NCBI RefSeq assembly: GCF_026898115.1
Contig: NZ_CP114036.1
Location: forward strand, 5,760,001 to 5,824,000
Length of the DNA stretch: 64,000 nt
Direction of reading: 5' to 3'
Origin: Streptomyces sp. S465
GTDB lineage: Bacteria > Actinomycetota > Actinomycetes > Streptomycetales > Streptomycetaceae
The translations under genes were made by a program, and so were the position numbers. The notes beneath the pieces are model-generated. The model made no database searches and was not told the DNA's origin. It worked only from the letters and a program-made list of their open reading frames with translations. Shown piece after piece: positions 39,983-48,625 of the stretch. Position 1 is the stretch's first letter, and the number at the start of each line of letters is the position of its first letter.

Positions 39983-40923
39983 TTCTCACCGTCACCCCCA
40001 ACCCCAGCCTGGACCGTACGTACGAGATCCCGGCCCTGGAGCGCGGCGCCGTACTGCGGGCCACCGCCGACCGGGTCGACCCCGGCGGCAAGGGCGTCAA
40101 TGTCTCGCGCGCCGTGGCCGCCGCCGGGCACCGCACGGTGGCCGTGCTGCCGCTCGGCGGACCGGAGGGCGCGCTGCTCGCCCGGCTGCTGGAGGAGCTG
40201 GGCATCGAGGCGGCGGGCGTGCCCGTGGCGGGCTCGACCCGGGTCAACATCTCCGTGGCCGAACCGGACGGCACCCTCACCAAGCTCAACGCGGGCGGGC
40301 CCGAGCTGAGCGACGCCGAGGCCGAGGCGGTGCTGGAGGCCGTCCGGACCAGGGTCGACGGCGCCGACTGGATCGCCTGCTGCGGAAGCCTGCCCCGAGG
40401 ACTCGCACCCGAGTGGTACGCCGAGCTGGTGGCGCGGGCCCACCGGGCGGGCGCCCGGATCGCCCTGGACACCTCCGGCCCCTCGCTGACCGCGGCCCTG
40501 CGCGAGCGTCCCGATGTGGTGAAGCCCAACGCCGAGGAGCTGGCCCAGGCGGTGGGCCGTCCGCTGGCCACCGTCGGCGAGGCGGTCAAGGCGGCCGAGG
40601 AACTGCGGGAGCTGGGTGCCCGCGCCGTCCTGGCCAGCCTGGGCGCCGACGGTCAGCTGCTGGTCGACGACACGGGCGCCTACTTCGGCACCGCGAGCGT
40701 CGCCGCCGTGCGCAGCAACGTCGGCGCGGGCGACGCCTCGCTCGCCGGATTCCTCACGGCGGGCGGCGCCGGGCCCGCCGCCCTCGCCTCGGCCGTGGCC
40801 CACGGGGCGGCCGCGGTGCAGCTGCCGGGCAGCGCCATGCCGACCCCGGCCGACCTCGACCCGTCCGCCGTCGTGACCACGGCGGACATCCCGCTGGACC
40901 GTGTGCTCAAGGAGCCCGCGTGA
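39979..40923 (+). CDS. fruK: 1-phosphofructokinase FruK
   Basis: 314 residues, PfkB/ribokinase fold. Starts MILTVTPNPSLDRTYEIPAL; contains GGKGVNVSRAVAAAGHRTVA (substrate site), TRVNISVAEPDG and the ATP/anion-hole signature RSNVGAGDASLAGFL, with catalytic Asp in GAGDA. Phosphorylates fructose 1-phosphate to fructose 1,6-bisphosphate. Translationally coupled to fruR, followed by the PTS gene 85 bp later. Confidence 0.93.
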   Translation: MILTVTPNPSLDRTYEIPALERGAVLRATADRVDPGGKGVNVSRAVAAAGHRTVAVLPLGGPEGALLARLLEELGIEAAGVPVAGSTRVNISVAEPDGTLTKLNAGGPELSDAEAEAVLEAVRTRVDGADWIACCGSLPRGLAPEWYAELVARAHRAGARIALDTSGPSLTAALRERPDVVKPNAEELAQAVGRPLATVGEAVKAAEELRELGARAVLASLGADGQLLVDDTGAYFGTASVAAVRSNVGAGDASLAGFLTAGGAGPAALASAVAHGAAAVQLPGSAMPTPADLDPSAVVTTADIPLDRVLKEPA

Positions 40924-41008
40924 CCGGCCGGCCCCACTCCCACCCCCCAGTCCCCACTCCGTCCGCCCGCCTGCCCCAGGGCGGCACCGCACACAAGGGA
41001 GCCGCGAG

Positions 41009-43150
41009 ATGAGTGAGCTGATCACCGCGGATCTGGTCGACCTTGACCTGTCCGCCGACACCAAGGAAGCCGCCGCCCGGTCGCTCGCCGAACGCATGGT
41101 CGAGGCCGGCCGGGTCACCGACCTCGACGGCTTTCTCGCCGATGTGGCGGCGCGCGAGGAGCAGATGCCCACCGGCCTGGACGGCGGCATCGGCATACCC
41201 CACTGCCGCAGCGCACATGTCACCGAGCCCACCCTGGCCTTCGGGCGCAGCGCGGCCCGGATCGACTTCGGCGCGGCGGACGGACCGGCCGATCTGATCT
41301 TCCTGATCGCCGCCCCGGCGGGCGCGGACAGCGATCACCTGACGATCCTGTCGAGCCTGGCCCGGCAGCTGATGAACGCCGACTTCACCGATGCGCTGCG
41401 CTCGGCCGACCGGCCCGAGCGGGTGGCCGCACTGATCCGCGGTGAGGAACAGAGCGCACCCGCGGCCGAGCGGACGGGGGCCGAGAAGCCGGCCACCGCC
41501 GACGCTTCCTCTGCTTCCTCGGATGAGCCTGCCCCCGCCGAGCCCACGGACGCGGCCACCGCCGCGTCCGCGACCTCCGCCCCGACCGCCGCCGCGACCT
41601 CCGCGTCCGCGTCCGCCGCCGAGCCGGTGGCCCCCTTCCGGATCGTCGCCGTCACGTCCTGCCCCACCGGTATCGCCCACACCTACATGGCCGCCGAGTC
41701 GCTGGAGAACGCCGCTCGCGAGGCCGGTGTCGAGCTGGTGGTCGAGACGCAGGGCTCGGCCGGATTCGACAAGCTCCCCGCCGCCACCATCGCCGCCGCC
41801 GACGCGGTGGTCTTCGCACACGATGTGGAGGTCCGGGACAAGGCCCGCTTCGCAGGCAAGCCGACGGTGGACGTCGGGGTGAAGGCGGCCATCAGCCGCC
41901 CCGCCGAGCTCATCGCCGAGGCGCGTGAGAGGGCCGCACGGGGGGAGACCGGCGCACCGGCCGGGACCTCGGCGGAGCGCTCGGCGCCGATGGACGCGGA
42001 CGGGGCGGCCGGTGACGGCTTCGGCACCAAGCTGCGCAAGTGGCTGATGACGGGCGTCAGTTACATGGTCCCGTTCGTCGCCGCGGGCGGTCTGCTGATC
42101 GCACTCGCCTTCGCGATCGGCGGTTACGAGATCGCGAGTGCCAAGTCCGTCGCGGACCACTTCGTGTGGACCGAGACCAGCAGCTGGGCCGCGCTGCTCT
42201 TCCAGATCGGCAGTGCGGCGTTCACCTTCCTGGTGCCGGTCCTGGCGGGCTATATCGCCTACGGCATGGCCGACCGGCCCGGTCTGGTCCCCGGTTTCGT
42301 GGGCGGCTACATCGCCACCACCATCAAGGCCGGATTCCTCGGCGGTCTGGTTGCGGGCCTGATCGCCGGCGCGGTCGTCATGGGCATCCAGCGGTTCAAG
42401 GTCCCGGCGGTACTGCGCGGCATCATGCCGGTGGTGGTGATCCCGCTGATCTCCTCCGCGATCGTCGGCGTCCTGATGTTCGTGGTGATCGGCAAGCCCA
42501 TCGCCTCCGCGCAGCAGGCCATGACCGACTGGCTCAACAGCCTCTCCGGCGCCAACGCCATCGGTCTCGGCGTCCTCCTGGGCCTGATGATGTGCTTCGA
42601 CCTGGGCGGCCCGGTCAACAAGGTGGCTTACGCCTTCGCGACCGGAGGTATCGCGGTGTCGGACCCCTCCGCCGGAAGCCTCAAGATCATGGCCACGGCG
42701 ATGGCCGCCGGTATGGTCCCGCCGCTGGCGATGGCCCTCGCCACCACCGTGCGCGGACGGCTGTTCACCAAGACCGAGCGGGAGAACGGCAAGGCCGCCT
42801 GGGTGCTGGGTGCCTCCTTCATCAGCGAGGGCGCCATTCCGTTCGCGGCGGCGGACCCGCTGCGGGTGATCCCCTCGTCGATGGTGGGCGGAGCCATCAC
42901 CGGTGCCCTGTCGATGGCCTTCGACTGCACCCTGCGCGCCCCGCACGGCGGCATCTTCGTGGTCCCGCTGATCGGCCAGCCGTTCCTCTACCTGGTGGCC
43001 GTCGTGGCGGGCACGGTGGTCTCGGCCGGTCTGGTGGTGTTCCTCAAGGGACTGCGCAAGACGGCGGAGCCGGAGGCCGCGGACCAGGCCGGTGCCGAGG
43101 CCACCGAGGGCGCTACCGAGGAAGAGTCGAAGGTGGCGGTGGCGGTCTGA
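41009..43150 (+). CDS. fruA: fructose-specific PTS enzyme IIABC, FruA
   Basis: 713 residues from ATG at 41009 (GGGAGCC upstream). Fused domains: IIA (1-145) with phosphorylated His65 in GIPHCRSAHV; an Ala/Pro/Thr-rich linker (about 150-210); IIB with phospho-Cys218 in TSCPTGIAHTYMAAESLE; IIC (about 340-690), a membrane channel with MCFDLGGPVNKVAYAFATG and FDCTLRAPHGGIFVVPLIGQ in parts. Transports fructose with phosphorylation to fructose 1-phosphate, using HPr. Last gene of the fru operon. Confidence 0.95.
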   Translation: MSELITADLVDLDLSADTKEAAARSLAERMVEAGRVTDLDGFLADVAAREEQMPTGLDGGIGIPHCRSAHVTEPTLAFGRSAARIDFGAADGPADLIFLIAAPAGADSDHLTILSSLARQLMNADFTDALRSADRPERVAALIRGEEQSAPAAERTGAEKPATADASSASSDEPAPAEPTDAATAASATSAPTAAATSASASAAEPVAPFRIVAVTSCPTGIAHTYMAAESLENAAREAGVELVVETQGSAGFDKLPAATIAAADAVVFAHDVEVRDKARFAGKPTVDVGVKAAISRPAELIAEARERAARGETGAPAGTSAERSAPMDADGAAGDGFGTKLRKWLMTGVSYMVPFVAAGGLLIALAFAIGGYEIASAKSVADHFVWTETSSWAALLFQIGSAAFTFLVPVLAGYIAYGMADRPGLVPGFVGGYIATTIKAGFLGGLVAGLIAGAVVMGIQRFKVPAVLRGIMPVVVIPLISSAIVGVLMFVVIGKPIASAQQAMTDWLNSLSGANAIGLGVLLGLMMCFDLGGPVNKVAYAFATGGIAVSDPSAGSLKIMATAMAAGMVPPLAMALATTVRGRLFTKTERENGKAAWVLGASFISEGAIPFAAADPLRVIPSSMVGGAITGALSMAFDCTLRAPHGGIFVVPLIGQPFLYLVAVVAGTVVSAGLVVFLKGLRKTAEPEAADQAGAEATEGATEEESKVAVAV

Positions 43151-43535
43151 CCGCGTCTTCGTCACCTCCTGTCCGATCCGGCGGTGGACCGCCCACGTCC
43201 GTGGGTGGCCCACCGCCGGCTGTCCGTGAGTGGTCCATCGCCGCTGTCCGTGGGCAGGCCGCGCGAGGCGCAGTAGGCGCACCGAGCGCGGCCTCGCCAG
43301 GCCCCGGCTGGAAGACCGGGGGCACCGGACCGGTACCGGGGCACTGCCCAGCCGGGGCACCGTGGCACTGCCCAGGTCCAGGACGGCGAGATCGGCCGTG
43401 CGGGTCCGCCGCTCGCCCTGCACCGTCCGGACCCCGGCGGTGACCGGCGCCGAACGCCGACCCGAACCCCAGCCGAACCCCTTCTTCGCTCCGGTCATTC
43501 CTCCGGTCATTCCTCCAGCCTCCGGCTTCGGCGGA
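43151..43535. other. convergent spacer fruA to peptidase, repeat-rich
   Basis: No gene. After the hairpin at 43179-43218 the segment TGTCCGTGAGTGGTCCATCG and related GTCCGTGGGC copies repeat loosely to about 43260. Open frames here look non-coding. Confidence 0.45.
43179..43218. terminator. hairpin downstream of fruA
   Basis: CGGCGGTGG / CCACCGCCG arms with an inner GCCCAC / GTGGGT stem, 28 bp after the stop codon. Confidence 0.6.
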
Positions 43536-44678
43536 TCAACTGCTGTAAAGATCCCGATAGGCGGGGAAGACACCGCCCGGACCGTCCACCGTCTCCGCCG
43601 CGAGCACCGCCTTGACCACCGCTCGGGTCAGCACATCCGCCCCGGCCGCCAGCACCTCGTTCAGCGCCCCGGCCTCCCGGTGCACCCCGAACGCCGGATC
43701 GCCGGCGTCCTCGGGGCCACCCTCCGGTATCAACGGGCGCCCGCAGGTGGCCAGGGCGAAGACCGTGTCGCCGTCGGACAGCAGATGCACCGGCCGGACG
43801 GCCCGTGCCAGCCCGTCATGCGCCGTGCCCGCGAGCTTGTGCGCCTGGGCTCGCGTGAGCAGGGCATCGGTGGCGACCACGGCCAGCGTCGTGTTCAGCG
43901 GAGGCCGCACCGACGCGGCCTGCCGCCGCTCCGACTCGGCCCGCGCGGCAGCCAGCCGGCGCATCGCCTCCGCGTGCTCGGCCGCACCGGGCCTGCGGGG
44001 CCCACCCTCCTCCCACGGCCCATGGAGCTCCCCGTACAGCACCCCCGTATCGGGATCGATGACCGAGCCCGCGGCGTTGACCACCGCCAGCGCGGCCACC
44101 GTGGTGCCGGACGGCAGCACCGTGGAGGCCGAACCAGTGCCGCCTTTGAGTCCCCCGGCCACCGCGCCCGTGCCCGCCCCCACATTGCCCTGCACGACCG
44201 GCGCACCCGGTTCCGAACGGGCCGCCGCCTCGATCGCCGCACGCCCCAGCGCGGCGTCCGGGCGGGCCCGCCAGTCGCCGCCCCGGCCCAGGTCGAAGAG
44301 GGCGGCGGCCGGGACCACCGGAACGACCTGCGCCGGATCGGGGCCGACCCGGAAGCCCCGGCCGTGCTCCTCCAGCCAGGCGGCCACCCCCGAGGCGCTG
44401 TCGAGCCCGAACGCGCTGCCGCCGGTCAGCACGACGGCATCGACGCGCTGGACCAGATTGCGCGGATCGAGGGCATCGGTCTCCCGGGTGCCGGGGCCGC
44501 CGCCGCGCACATCGACCGCGGCGACCGCACCGCCCTCGGGGGCCAGCACCACGGTCGTCCCGGTCAGCCGGCCGCCGCCGGACCGCTGGGCATGGCCCAC
44601 CCGCAGCCCGCGGACATCCGTCAGGCTGTCGTCCGGGCCGGTGGGGACTGGTTCGGGGTTTGCCCGCTCGGCATTCAT
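43536..44678 (-). CDS. P1-family peptidase (S58, DmpA-like aminopeptidase)
   Basis: 380 residues from ATG at 44678. Motifs of the self-processing DmpA/P1 family: LTDVRGLRVGHAQ at the N-terminus, TGTTVVLAPEGGAVAAVDVR, NVGAGTGAVAGGLKGGTGSAS and the autocleavage/nucleophile region PPLNTTLAVVATDALLTRAQ, where a Thr replaces the more usual Ser. It hydrolyses small peptides or amides after self-cleavage into two chains. Codon use is host-like. Confidence 0.82.
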   Translation of the reverse strand: MNAERANPEPVPTGPDDSLTDVRGLRVGHAQRSGGGRLTGTTVVLAPEGGAVAAVDVRGGGPGTRETDALDPRNLVQRVDAVVLTGGSAFGLDSASGVAAWLEEHGRGFRVGPDPAQVVPVVPAAALFDLGRGGDWRARPDAALGRAAIEAAARSEPGAPVVQGNVGAGTGAVAGGLKGGTGSASTVLPSGTTVAALAVVNAAGSVIDPDTGVLYGELHGPWEEGGPRRPGAAEHAEAMRRLAAARAESERRQAASVRPPLNTTLAVVATDALLTRAQAHKLAGTAHDGLARAVRPVHLLSDGDTVFALATCGRPLIPEGGPEDAGDPAFGVHREAGALNEVLAAGADVLTRAVVKAVLAAETVDGPGGVFPAYRDLYSS

Positions 44679-44889
44679 GGAAGCTATGCGTAGCACGGGC
44701 AGCCGTGGCATGGTCGGGTACCGAGGCGCGGACCACCCCCGTATCCACCGTCGCACGATCGCCGCCGAAGGGTTCGGAGCGGGATGAGAGCCCTTCCAGG
44801 TGGGGTGAAGGCACCTCGGAGTGGGGTGAGGCCCCCTCATATAGAGGGCGTTCATCGAACGTTGATGACGTGGCAGCAGGCTGAGCCGT

Positions 44890-45465
44890 ATGCCGTTCGC
44901 CCCCGTCCAGAAGAAGACCGCCGTGCCCCATACCTCTCGGACGGAGGAGCTCCCGACACTGGCCGCCGACACTCGGCGGGCCGCCCGGGTCGCCCTCCGA
45001 TGGATCAGCGAGCCGGACTGCACCGAGGAGCTCACCCATGCCCAGCTGCTCGACCAGGCGGCCCGAGCCGCCGCGGCCCTCACTCGGCTCGGCGTCCGCG
45101 CCGGGGACCGGGTGGCGGTGCATCTGCCGCTGGTGCCCGAGTCCGTGATCGCCACGCTCGCCTGCGGCCGGCTCGACGTCGTCCGCGCCAGCCTCCCCGT
45201 GGGGCTGTGCTCCCACGAACTGCGCGACCGGATCAGGGAGGCCGGTGCCAAGGTCGTCATCACCGCTGACGCCGGACTGCACCGCGGGGAGCCACAGCCG
45301 CTCAAGCGGCACATCGACCGGGCGCTGACCGGCTGCCCCGAGGTGCGGTCCGTGCTCGTCGTCCACCGGCTCGCCTGCCCGGTGTCCTGGACCCCCGGGC
45401 GCGACCTGTGGTGGCACGACGAGCTCGGCCGGTACACCGAGCCGCTGACCGGGCCGTACTCTTGA
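44890..45465 (+). CDS. AMP-binding (acyl-CoA synthetase-like) protein, N-terminal half only
   Basis: 191 residues. The N-terminal AMP-forming fold is clear: WISEPDCTEELTHAQLLDQA, RLGVRAGDRVAVHLPLVPES, VIATLACGRLDVVRASLPVG and ITADAGLHRGEPQPLKRHID. The region with the ATP-binding P-loop-like TSGTTGxPK and the C-terminal lid are missing; the frame ends after TGPYS with a stop. Such short AMP-binding proteins recur in Streptomyces, so it may be a stable half-protein rather than a broken gene; activity as an acyl-CoA synthetase is unlikely. Confidence 0.6.
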   Translation: MPFAPVQKKTAVPHTSRTEELPTLAADTRRAARVALRWISEPDCTEELTHAQLLDQAARAAAALTRLGVRAGDRVAVHLPLVPESVIATLACGRLDVVRASLPVGLCSHELRDRIREAGAKVVITADAGLHRGEPQPLKRHIDRALTGCPEVRSVLVVHRLACPVSWTPGRDLWWHDELGRYTEPLTGPYS

Positions 45466-45468
45466 GGC

Positions 45469-45657
45469 ATGAGCACCGCCCCTGCCTCCGGACCGCGCGA
45501 TCCGGCCGCCGCGCTGAACTTCGACGATCCACTGGCGGAGCGGTCATCGGACGATACGGACCACGGGTGGGGTGAGCGGATTCCCGGCGGCGACAGCGCG
45601 GACGACGCCGCCGACCTGGCCCGGTTCCTCGCCGAGAAGCCGCCCCACCACCTCTGA
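45469..45657 (+). CDS. 62-aa acidic hypothetical protein
   Basis: ATG at 45469, three bases after the AMP-binding gene's stop, suggesting coupling. It is rich in Asp and Pro (NFDDPLAERSSDDTDHG, then SADDAADLARFLAEKPPHHL). No family recognised, no membrane helix. Reality is supported by tight spacing and host-like codon use. Confidence 0.55.
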   Translation: MSTAPASGPRDPAAALNFDDPLAERSSDDTDHGWGERIPGGDSADDAADLARFLAEKPPHHL

Positions 45658-45664
45658 CGCATCC

Positions 45665-46171
45665 CTAGGCGCTGGAGCCGCTGCCACCACCGCCGTGGGC
45701 GGCGCCGCGCCGCGCCACCAGCTCGTCGCGAATCTGGCGCAGCAGAATGATCTCCTCGGCCTCCGCGACGGCCTGCTCCTCCTCCACCTTCGCGTCCTTG
45801 GCGGCCTTCCGCGCCAGATAGCGCGACATCGGCAGCACCATCAGGAAGTACACCACCGCCGCTGTGATCAGGAAGGTCAGCACGGCTGACAGCACGCTTC
45901 CCCACAGGATCGGTATGCCGTGGACCACATCGCCCGTGGCATTGGTCTCGCAGGGCGCCTTGAGACAGGAGCGGTACTTCTCGAGATCCTTCGTGCCGAA
46001 GGCTCCGACTATGGGATTGATGAAGCCCTTCACTATCGAGTTCACGACGGCGGTGAAGGCGGCTCCGATGACGACCGCGACGGCCAGATCGATCACATTG
46101 CCGCGCATCAGGAAGGCTTTGAACCCTTCCATGACGCTCTGCTTCTCCTCGGTCACCTTCTCTTGACTCAA
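45665..46171 (-). CDS. mscL: large-conductance mechanosensitive channel MscL
   Basis: 168 residues (ATG at 46171; ATG at 46132 would start at MEGFKAF, the usual N-terminus). TM1 is GNVIDLAVAVVIGAAFTAVV with the conserved NVIDLAV; the loop includes KGFINPIVGAF; TM2 is GSVLSAVLTFLITAAVVYFL. The C-terminal charged helix bundle and a Gly/Ser-rich tail follow. Opens under membrane tension to relieve osmotic shock. About 30 residues longer than the E. coli protein at the ends. Confidence 0.92.
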   Translation of the reverse strand: MSQEKVTEEKQSVMEGFKAFLMRGNVIDLAVAVVIGAAFTAVVNSIVKGFINPIVGAFGTKDLEKYRSCLKAPCETNATGDVVHGIPILWGSVLSAVLTFLITAAVVYFLMVLPMSRYLARKAAKDAKVEEEQAVAEAEEIILLRQIRDELVARRGAAHGGGGSGSSA

Positions 46172-46264
46172 CCCACTGCCTCTCTTTCGCCGCGTCGGTG
46201 CTGGAGCGGACGGTTCCGCAACCTACACCCGCAGGTGAAAGGGGAATCAGGGGAGCCGGGTGAG

Positions 46265-46882
46265 TCAGCAGCGGCACAGCGTCACCGCCAATCGGGAGCC
46301 GGCCGCGGCCCCGGCGAGCGCGGTGGCGTCCGCTCGCGGCACTGTCAGCACCACCAACGCCCCGCCGCCGTCCGCCCCTTCGCCGAACGTCCCGCCGTCG
46401 GCTCCGTCGTCCGCCGTGCGGATGCCCCGGGATCCACGGGCTCCCGGCACTTCGGCCACCCGGACCCCACGCGCGACCACCCGCGCCGCGGAACCGGACG
46501 ACCGGGTGCGCGCGGCGTCCGGAAGCGGCGTGGCCAGCACATCCACCCGGTCGCCGGGGTGCAGCAGCCGCACCGCCGCCGCGTCCGCGATCCGGACCGG
46601 CGCTGACACCATGACCGGGCGCGGCGCACCGCCCGGATCCTCGCGCGCCGGGGCGGGCGGCGAGGACACACCGTCCGTGTGCCCCTTGCCGGAGGGTGCC
46701 GCGGCGGCGAGTGCGGCGGCCGTCAGCGCCAGCCCCGCCGCCATCGCGCGGCGCCGCCGCCGCATGGCCCGTCCGAGCCGGAATCCGCCGTCACGCCCCG
46801 TGCGCACCGGAGCGAAGCGTGGCACCGCACGGGCCGGGGGAGCGGAGCGGGGTAACGCGAGAGTGGGGGACGGATGGGACAT
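46265..46882 (-). CDS. SAF-domain/Flp-pilus CpaB-like exported protein
   Basis: 205 residues. A basic N-terminus (RLGRAMRRRRRAM) precedes one membrane segment (AAGLALTAAALAAAA), then a SAF/RcpC-like beta-clip domain: PVMVSAPVRIADAAAVRLLH, PGDRVDVLATPLPD, ARVVARGVRVAEVPG and VVLTVPRADATALAGAA. RcpC/CpaB homologues stabilise pilus secretins, but no pilus genes are nearby; it is a stand-alone member. ATG at 46882. Confidence 0.7.
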   Translation of the reverse strand: MSHPSPTLALPRSAPPARAVPRFAPVRTGRDGGFRLGRAMRRRRRAMAAGLALTAAALAAAAPSGKGHTDGVSSPPAPAREDPGGAPRPVMVSAPVRIADAAAVRLLHPGDRVDVLATPLPDAARTRSSGSAARVVARGVRVAEVPGARGSRGIRTADDGADGGTFGEGADGGGALVVLTVPRADATALAGAAAGSRLAVTLCRC

Positions 46883-47181
46883 GGCACATCACCGCCTGCC
46901 GTGAGGGACCGGGTGCTTCTGGCTCCCTCACCATGCCCGTCTCCGCCCGATCCCGCTCGGGCCTGTGGACGGCCACCGGGCTGTGGACAACCCGGTCACC
47001 CGAGCGAGGGACACCCGCCCGTGGCGCTCGCCTCAAGCGACACCCGCCCCGACTGACACCGGCCCCATCCGGCACCCGCCTCGACCGGCACCGGCCCCGT
47101 CCGGCACCGGCCCCATCGCGAGTCGTGCCCGCAGGCACCAGCCGCCCTGTGCCGACCCGCCGTCCCGGACGCGGCTTTCCC
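46883..47181. other. spacer with imperfect CACCGGCCCC-type repeats
   Basis: No gene. From about 47035 to 47125 the motif CCGGCACCGGCCCCGTCC and relatives recur several times. Frames that cross it are low complexity. Confidence 0.45.
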
Positions 47182-48027
47182 CTACGGAAGCTCTATCCCC
47201 AGGTCCCAGCCGTCATGGGCATGCGTGCACAGGCAGTCCCGCGCGGAGTTCTCCGGCAGCCTGCCCACCGCGTCGAAGAGCACCTCACGCAGTCGGCCCA
47301 CATTCTCCCCGAAGACCTTCAGCACCTCGGTGTGGGTGACGCCCTCGCCGGTCTCCACGCCCGCGTCCAGATCGGTGACGAGCGTCAACGAGGTGTAGCA
47401 GAGACCCAGTTCACGAGCGAGCACCGCTTCCGGGTGGCCCGTCATGCCGACCACCGACCAGCCCTGTGCCGCATGCCAGCGCGATTCGGCCCGGGTGGAG
47501 AAGCGCGGACCCTCGACCACGCACATGGTCCCGCCGTCCACCGGCTCCCAGCCGCGTCCGCGTGCCGCGTCCACGGCCGCCTTCCGTCCCAGCGGGCAGT
47601 ACGGGTCGGCGAAGGTGGTGTGCACCACGTTCGGCACCCGTCCGTCCGGCAGCGGCTCACCGTCGAAGAACGTCTGCGTGCGCCCCTTCGTACGGTCCAC
47701 CAGCTGGTCCGGGACGAGCAGTGTCCCCGGCCCGTACTCCGGCCGCAGCCCACCCACCGCGCAGGGGCCGAGGACCTGCCGCACCCCGAGCGAGCGCAGG
47801 GCCCAGAGGTTGGCGCGGTAGTTGATGCGGTGCGGCGGCAGGTGGTGCTTGCGGCCGTGCCGCGGGAGGAAGGCGACCCGCCGTCCCTCGATGTCGCCGA
47901 GGACGAGCGAATCGCTCGGCGCCCCATAGGGGGTCTCCACGGTGATCTCAGTCACATCGTCGAGGAACGTATAGAACCCCGAACCCCCGATGACCCCTAT
48001 GTCTGCTTGCCTGCTGGTCTCGACCAT
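47182..48027 (-). CDS. mtnP: S-methyl-5'-thioadenosine phosphorylase
   Basis: 281 residues. PNP/MTAP family: IGVIGGSGFYTFL, phosphate-binding HGRKHHLPPHRINYRANLWA in parts, GPCAVGGLRPEYGPGTLLVPDQ, and the substrate motif GGTMCVVEGPRFSTRAES with GMTGHPEAVLARELGLCY. Cleaves methylthioadenosine from polyamine/AHL synthesis to adenine and methylthioribose 1-phosphate. GTG-free start: ATG at 48027. It stands alone. Confidence 0.92.
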   Translation of the reverse strand: MVETSRQADIGVIGGSGFYTFLDDVTEITVETPYGAPSDSLVLGDIEGRRVAFLPRHGRKHHLPPHRINYRANLWALRSLGVRQVLGPCAVGGLRPEYGPGTLLVPDQLVDRTKGRTQTFFDGEPLPDGRVPNVVHTTFADPYCPLGRKAAVDAARGRGWEPVDGGTMCVVEGPRFSTRAESRWHAAQGWSVVGMTGHPEAVLARELGLCYTSLTLVTDLDAGVETGEGVTHTEVLKVFGENVGRLREVLFDAVGRLPENSARDCLCTHAHDGWDLGIELP

Positions 48028-48125
48028 GTGGTCACCCTAGCCAGCCGCATGCGCGCGAACGACACCCCGCCGCTTCCCGGAGGGGGCGGCGGGGCGTCGG
48101 TGAAGCCCAAGAGCGGGTGGCCGGA

Positions 48126-48479
48126 TCAGGCGGCCGAGCTCGACGTCGAGGACGCCGAAGACGACGAGGACGAAGACGAAGGCGTCGAGGAGGAGGACGA
48201 GGATGAGGAGTCCGAGGAGGACGAGGACGAAGAGGACGACGAACTGGAGCTGTCGCTCTTCGCCGCCGGCTTGCTCGAACCGCCGCTCGTGCTGCTGGAG
48301 GAGGAGCGGCTGTCGTTCCGGTAGAAGCCGGAGCCCTTGAACACGATGCCGACCGCCGAGAACACCTTCTTCAGGCGTCCCTTGCAGTTCGGGCACTCGG
48401 TGAGCGCGTCGTCGGTGAACTTCTGCACCGCCTCGAGGCCCTCGCCGCACTCGGTGCACTGGTACTGGTAGGTCGGCAC
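48126..48479 (-). CDS. FmdB-family zinc-ribbon protein with polyserine tail
   Basis: 117 residues from GTG at 48479 with a strong GGAGGAAGA site; the longer ATG frame from 48506 lacks homology. Zinc ribbon: PTYQYQCTECGEGLEAVQKF, ECPNCKGRLKKVFSAVGIVF. Four cysteines bind zinc. The C-terminal 55 residues are almost all serine, a common but poorly understood trait of actinobacterial FmdB. A CIRCE-like operator sits just before the start (48491-48516), suggesting HrcA heat-shock control. Confidence 0.85.
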   Translation of the reverse strand: MPTYQYQCTECGEGLEAVQKFTDDALTECPNCKGRLKKVFSAVGIVFKGSGFYRNDSRSSSSSTSGGSSKPAAKSDSSSSSSSSSSSSSDSSSSSSSSTPSSSSSSSSASSTSSSAA

Positions 48480-48490
48480 GTTCTTCCTCC

Positions 48491-48516
48491 TGGCACTCTC
48501 ACTCAATGAGTGCTAA
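48491..48516. promoter_or_regulatory. CIRCE-like HrcA operator before the FmdB-family gene
   Basis: TGGCACTC-N9-GAGTGCTAA, complementary arms (GGCACTC is the imperfect side) with the exact 9-base spacing of CIRCE (TTAGCACTC-N9-GAGTGCTAA). It ends 12 bases upstream of the start codon, read on the minus strand. Confidence 0.75.
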
Positions 48517-48625
48517 CGACGGTCCATAGTGCAGTATTCCCGCGCGTCAGTCCACTGCGGCGGGGCCCACGGTGATCGAGCCCACCTCCGTCCGGGGCGG
48601 CTCCGGCTGCCGTCCCCGGTGCTCG

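Noticed and set aside
43230..44787. long plus-strand ORFs over the peptidase gene
   Set aside because: Antisense shadows; the minus strand carries the P1-peptidase motifs.
48037..48324. acidic (Glu/Asp-run) plus-strand frame over the FmdB-type gene
   Set aside because: It is the complement of the polyserine tail and has no start or motif.
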